A stretch of DNA of 8,879 bases from the NCBI GenBank assembly GCA_028866445.1, contig JAGWIE010000046.1, positions 1 through 8,879 of the forward strand, given 5' to 3'. This stretch comes from Rhodospirillales bacterium (GTDB taxonomy: Bacteria > Pseudomonadota > Alphaproteobacteria > Acetobacterales > Acetobacteraceae). The stretch's first letter is position 1, and every line of letters starts with the position of its first letter. Under the pieces are notes generated by a model. The model saw only the letters and a list, made by a program, of their open reading frames with translations, was not told the DNA's origin and made no database searches. The position numbers and the translations under genes were made by a program. This document shows, in pieces, positions 6,769 through 8,879 of this stretch.

Positions 6769-6802
6769 AAAAGCCCCGGCACGCAAATGCCGGGGCTTTT
6801 TT
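6769..6802. terminator. Strong intrinsic terminator, usable on both strands
   Basis: A 13-base-pair perfect stem (6769-6781 with 6788-6800) with core GCCCCGGCA/TGCCGGGGC and loop CGCAAA. It is followed by T residues on the plus strand and preceded by TTTAAAA, which gives a T-rich tail on the minus strand too. It lies 16 bases after the dioxygenase stop and 17 bases before the lipoprotein stop, so it can end both convergent units. Confidence 0.9.
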
Positions 6803-6819
6803 ATCACCATCTGCTCTTG

Positions 6820-7011
6820 TCAGTGCCAACCCCCACCATGGTCGCCACCATCACTGCCGCCGTGCCAGCCGCCATCTCCATCACCACCATGCCAGCCGCC
6901 ACCGCCGCCATACCAGCCACCGCCATCATGGTGGTCCCAGCCGCCTGGGCCGTACCAAACGCAACCTGAGAGGCCCAGGAGGAGCAGAGGAATAAGAAGT
7001 AATTTTTTCAT
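6820..7011 (-). CDS. Small Gly/His/Trp-rich lipoprotein
   Basis: A 63-residue protein. Residues 1-17 form a lipoprotein signal peptide: MKK, a Leu-rich core, and lipobox LSGC with the lipidated Cys17. The mature 47 residues are almost entirely Gly, His, Trp, Asp and Tyr, with loose repeats of the type GGWHGGD. No Asp at +2 after the Cys, so by the enterobacterial rule it would go to the outer membrane. The start at 7011 is set by GAGGAG seven bases upstream; an in-frame TTG at 7026 lies within that site and is unlikely. I recognise no family. His/Asp-rich composition makes metal binding possible, and Gly/Trp/Tyr-rich tails can be disordered and surface-adhering; both are inference. It lies 69 bases downstream of a similar, larger lipoprotein gene, and the shared composition suggests the two are paralogous or co-functional. 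Confidence 0.75.
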   Translation of the reverse strand: MKKLLLIPLLLLGLSGCVWYGPGGWDHHDGGGWYGGGGGWHGGDGDGGWHGGSDGGDHGGGWH

Positions 7012-7018
7012 GTTTAAT

Positions 7019-7024
7019 CTCCTC
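7019..7024 (-). promoter_or_regulatory. Strong ribosome binding site that fixes the small lipoprotein start
   Basis: Minus-strand GAGGAG, seven bases from the ATG at 7011. It is one of the best Shine-Dalgarno sites in the window and supports real, probably high, translation of the short reading frame. Confidence 0.75.
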
Positions 7025-7080
7025 AAAAAGCAGGATTTCAGAACATTTTGTTGTGTGAGTCCGCCTTGCTGAAAGCCGCG

Positions 7081-7605
7081 TTAGTTAATCAAGTGGCCCG
7101 GAGTGGGCGGGCTGCCATGCCCGCCGCCGCTCATCGGGGTGTAATGCTGCTCTCCTCCGCCCGGGGGCGGGCCACCATGATCTCCGCCGCCATGGTTGCC
7201 ACCACCATTCCAACCACCACCGGGGGGCGGGCCACCATGATCTCCGCCACCCCCGTTATCGCCGCCATGCCAACCGCCGCCAGGAGGCGGGCCGCCATGG
7301 TCCCCACCACCACCATGGTTGCCACCGCCATTCCAGCCACCACCTGGGGGCGGGCCGCCATGATCCCCACCGCCACCATGGTCGCCACCGTCACCGCCGT
7401 GGTCGTAATGGCCGCCGCCGCCACCGAACACGCCCACAATGGTTGGTCCGCCAGAAACATACCCGGGCGAGCCATCGTAATACCCGCCAGAGGGGGCATA
7501 ATAACCGGAAGAGTATCCGCCGCCACCACCATAGCCGTCAGAGCCATAAACACAGCCCGCAAGCAGCGGGGTTGCAAACAATAAAGGGATAAGTGCGCGT
7601 TTCAT
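7081..7605 (-). CDS. Gly/His/Pro-rich repeat lipoprotein
   Basis: A 174-residue protein with a signal peptide (MKRALIPLLFATPLLAGC) and lipobox LAGC, Cys18. Residues 19-67 are Gly/Tyr/Ser-rich with a short ordinary stretch GPTIVGVF (53-60). From about residue 68 the protein is Gly/His/Asp, leading into a tandem array of DHGGPPPGGGW units beginning at residue 81. The tail is EQHYTPMSGGGHGSPPTPGHLIN-like. No Asp at +2, so outer-membrane sorting is expected if Lol rules hold. I recognise no family. Regular His-Asp pairs spaced by Gly/Pro suggest a flexible, possibly metal-binding, surface domain (inference). There is no clear Shine-Dalgarno site before the ATG at 7605; instead TATAAT sits four bases upstream. 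The gene lies 44 bases after cysQ on the same strand and may be co-transcribed or start its own near-leaderless message. Confidence 0.72.
   Translation of the reverse strand: MKRALIPLLFATPLLAGCVYGSDGYGGGGGYSSGYYAPSGGYYDGSPGYVSGGPTIVGVFGGGGGHYDHGGDGGDHGGGGDHGGPPPGGGWNGGGNHGGGGDHGGPPPGGGWHGGDNGGGGDHGGPPPGGGWNGGGNHGGGDHGGPPPGGGEQHYTPMSGGGHGSPPTPGHLIN
7153..7365 (-). repeat. In-frame tandem repeat, 63+60+60+30 bases, inside the lipoprotein gene
   Basis: Read on the minus strand, units start at 7365, 7302, 7242 and 7182, each opening with DHGGPPPGGG. The first three continue W-N/H-GG-G/D-N-(H)-GGG(G) for 21, 20 and 20 residues; the fourth is cut after ten residues. All unit lengths are multiples of three, so copy changes keep the frame. 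The last two units are nearly identical at base level around GGGCGGGCCACCATGATCTC on the plus strand, suggesting recent duplication. Confidence 0.9.
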
Positions 7606-7609
7606 GACA

Positions 7610-7615
7610 ATTATA
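7610..7615 (-). promoter_or_regulatory. Candidate -10 element just before the repeat lipoprotein gene
   Basis: A perfect minus-strand TATAAT, four bases from the ATG at 7605. No good -35 hexamer lies 16-18 bases upstream. If used, it would give a leaderless or nearly leaderless transcript, which would agree with the missing Shine-Dalgarno site. A chance match in an AT-rich spot is the alternative. Confidence 0.35.
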
Positions 7616-7649
7616 TAGTGCGCCTTGTCGTGGCTGCATTAGGGCAGAA

Positions 7650-8405
7650 TTACAGCTTTCCCCAGGCAAAGAAATCTGCGTTCTCCCAACCCGGCTTTCC
7701 GTAGCGCAACGGCACGCCGGATGCGGTGAGCACCGCCCCGCCAGCAGCCTCCAGCACCGCCTGCGGCGCGGCTGTGTCCCATTCCATGGTGCGGCCGAGG
7801 CGCGGGTAGAAATCCGCAACGCCTTCGGCCAGACGTAGAAACTTCAAAGCCGAGCCGATATTGGTGAGGTGCGCCACCTTTTGCCGGGCAAGGCACGCGG
7901 CGAGCTCCGGCGCATCCTGGTAATGGCGGGAAGCGAACACCGTGAGCCCTTCCGGCGGCACATGGCGGACAGATATATTTTTCTCCATCCCGTTTTTTCG
8001 CCGCCAGGCCCCCTGCCCCACCACACCAAAATGCAGCTCATTCAGCGCGGGGGAAGCCACGACACCCAGCACCGGCGCGCCATTCTCAATCAAGCCGATA
8101 CACACCGCGAACTCATCCCGCCCGGCGGCAAATTCGCGCGTGCCATCCAACGGATCCACCAGCCAATAACGCTCAGCCGGGGAGGTAATGCGCCCGGCGG
8201 CCACTTCCTCTTCCGCCACCACGGGAATATCCGGCGCGGCGGCGCGCAGCCCGGCGGTAATCAGCGCTTCGGCTTGTTGGTCCGCCAATGTCACCGGCGT
8301 GGCATCGGCCTTGGTCTCCACGGCAAAGCCCGCCGCGCGGACAGACCGGATGGCACCCGCGGCTTCATCAGCCAAACGCACGGCGAGGGTGAGTAGCTCC
8401 TGCAT
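7650..8405 (-). CDS. cysQ: 3'(2'),5'-bisphosphate nucleotidase (inositol monophosphatase superfamily)
   Basis: Hydrolyses 3'-phosphoadenosine 5'-phosphate (PAP), a by-product of sulfate activation and sulfotransfer, to AMP and phosphate; a Mg2+-dependent, Li+-sensitive family. The 251-residue protein has TPVTLADQQAE (36-46), the acidic metal cluster VVAEEE (62-67), the signature WLVDPLDGTREF (81-92) with D84 and D87, and the C-terminal EWDTAAPQAVLEAAGG with D210. WLVDPLDGT followed by (K/R)EF is the CysQ form; inositol monophosphatases and HisN differ there. The frame is open to 8669, but that extension runs into the divergent pepA gene and has no family similarity. ATG at 8405 fits the N-terminus. 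Its Shine-Dalgarno is poor (AGGGG about 12 bases upstream). A weak TTGGCC-17-TACAGA promoter could lie just before the start. It is divergent from pepA with an 82-base gap. Confidence 0.92.
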   Translation of the reverse strand: MQELLTLAVRLADEAAGAIRSVRAAGFAVETKADATPVTLADQQAEALITAGLRAAAPDIPVVAEEEVAAGRITSPAERYWLVDPLDGTREFAAGRDEFAVCIGLIENGAPVLGVVASPALNELHFGVVGQGAWRRKNGMEKNISVRHVPPEGLTVFASRHYQDAPELAACLARQKVAHLTNIGSALKFLRLAEGVADFYPRLGRTMEWDTAAPQAVLEAAGGAVLTASGVPLRYGKPGWENADFFAWGKL

Positions 8406-8487
8406 GGCTCGTCTGTACCCCTGCTGCCATGGCTGGCCAAGTTGTAACCTGGTGGTATGGTCGCGCCATTGAGAGATGGAGGGGCAT

Positions 8488-8879
8488 ATGGTCGAGATTT
8501 TGTTCGGAAAACTGGCGCTGCCCAAGGATGGCGTGCTGGTGCTGCCGGTAGGCGAGGGCCTGCCCCTAAGCGGCGAAGCTGCACTGCTGGATGAAAAACT
8601 GAACGCGGCGCTGAGCAAGGCGATGGCAGCGGCCGAATTCACCGGCAAATCTGGCCAGAACCTGAACATTTATAATGCCGGGGCTTATAAGCGCGTTATC
8701 CTTATCGGCACGGGCAAGGATGATGCACCCCGCCGGGCAGAGCTGCTGGGTGCCGCCATCACCGCAGCCCTTGGCAAGGAAACCGAGGCGACGATTCTCA
8801 CCACCAACTTCACCGCGGAACAGGCGGCGGAAATTGCCCTGGGTGCCCGTCTGCGCGCTTACAAATTCGATAAATATCG
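8488..8879 (+). CDS. pepA: Leucyl aminopeptidase (M17 family), N-terminal part (3' truncated by window)
   Basis: From ATG 8488 the frame is open to the window end (130 codons). GGAGG at 8478-8482 lies five bases before the start. The product begins MVEILFGKLALP and includes the N-terminal-domain pattern VILIGTGKDD, a helical stretch LLGAAITAALGKE, then AAEIALGARLRAYKFDKY. The last block is the M17 family's conserved LGA.LRAY.FDKY linker before the catalytic domain. The enzyme releases N-terminal residues from peptides in the cytoplasm using two metal ions, and in E. coli it also binds DNA. The zinc ligands lie beyond the window, so catalytic integrity cannot be checked. It is divergent from cysQ. 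Confidence 0.9.
   Translation, partial: MVEILFGKLALPKDGVLVLPVGEGLPLSGEAALLDEKLNAALSKAMAAAEFTGKSGQNLNIYNAGAYKRVILIGTGKDDAPRRAELLGAAITAALGKETEATILTTNFTAEQAAEIALGARLRAYKFDKY

Noticed and set aside
7153..7365. CRISPR-like array because of about 60-base periodicity
   Set aside because: The units are coding repeats without distinct spacers, in frame with a lipoprotein, and no cas genes are present.
7048..7584. Long open frames on the plus strand and in a second minus frame across the lipoprotein repeat
   Set aside because: They arise because the GC-rich repeat lacks stop codons in several frames. Products are low-complexity Ala/Thr/Met/Pro strings with no signal, no Shine-Dalgarno support and no family resemblance, while the chosen frame has a lipobox and ordered repeat units.
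8406..8669. N-terminal extension of cysQ to 8669
   Set aside because: It runs antisense through the start of pepA and lacks similarity; the family N-terminus begins at ATG 8405.

Overview
The window looks like a chromosomal housekeeping segment of an alphaproteobacterium. The best guess is a Rhodospirillales/Acetobacteraceae-type acidophile or acetic acid bacterium relative. The family-level placement is inference from protein style: a thioredoxin-reductase-like ferredoxin-NADP reductase, a Thermus/Rickettsia-type isocitrate dehydrogenase with a C-terminal extension, and fairly GC-rich coding throughout. There is no rRNA, tRNA, insertion sequence, integrase, phage gene or CRISPR array. No gap between genes exceeds about 135 bases.

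Layout, left to right. (1) Positions 1-1594, plus strand: the C-terminal end of a ferredoxin-NADP reductase, overlapped by a polytopic GT22-like (Alg9/PIG-B type) glycosyltransferase read from a TTG start. (2) 1696-3168, plus: isocitrate dehydrogenase with an NAD-type cofactor signature. Tail to tail with it on the minus strand (3177-3701) is a ferritin-like protein whose start region carries a 23-base perfect inverted repeat resembling a Fur box. (3) 3836-6752, plus: trpB and trpA coupled by a 4-base overlap, followed 20 bases later by a phytanoyl-CoA dioxygenase-family gene. The unit is closed by a strong hairpin terminator that can serve both strands. (4) 6820-8405, minus: cysQ (3'-phosphoadenosine phosphatase), then two glycine/histidine-rich lipoprotein genes, the larger one built on a 20-21-residue tandem repeat. 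(5) 8488 to the end, plus: the 5' part of leucyl aminopeptidase, divergent from cysQ.

How the genes work together: TrpB and TrpA form the tryptophan synthase complex. The reductase supplies or drains reduced ferredoxin, IDH supplies 2-oxoglutarate, and the dioxygenase is predicted to consume 2-oxoglutarate and Fe(II). The ferritin-like protein stores or detoxifies iron. These metabolic links are general chemistry and not evidence of a dedicated system.

I do not see a clearly new multi-gene system. The least explained part is the tandem pair of Gly/His/Trp/Asp-rich lipoproteins at 6820-7605. The most testable regulatory feature is the palindrome at 3721-3743.
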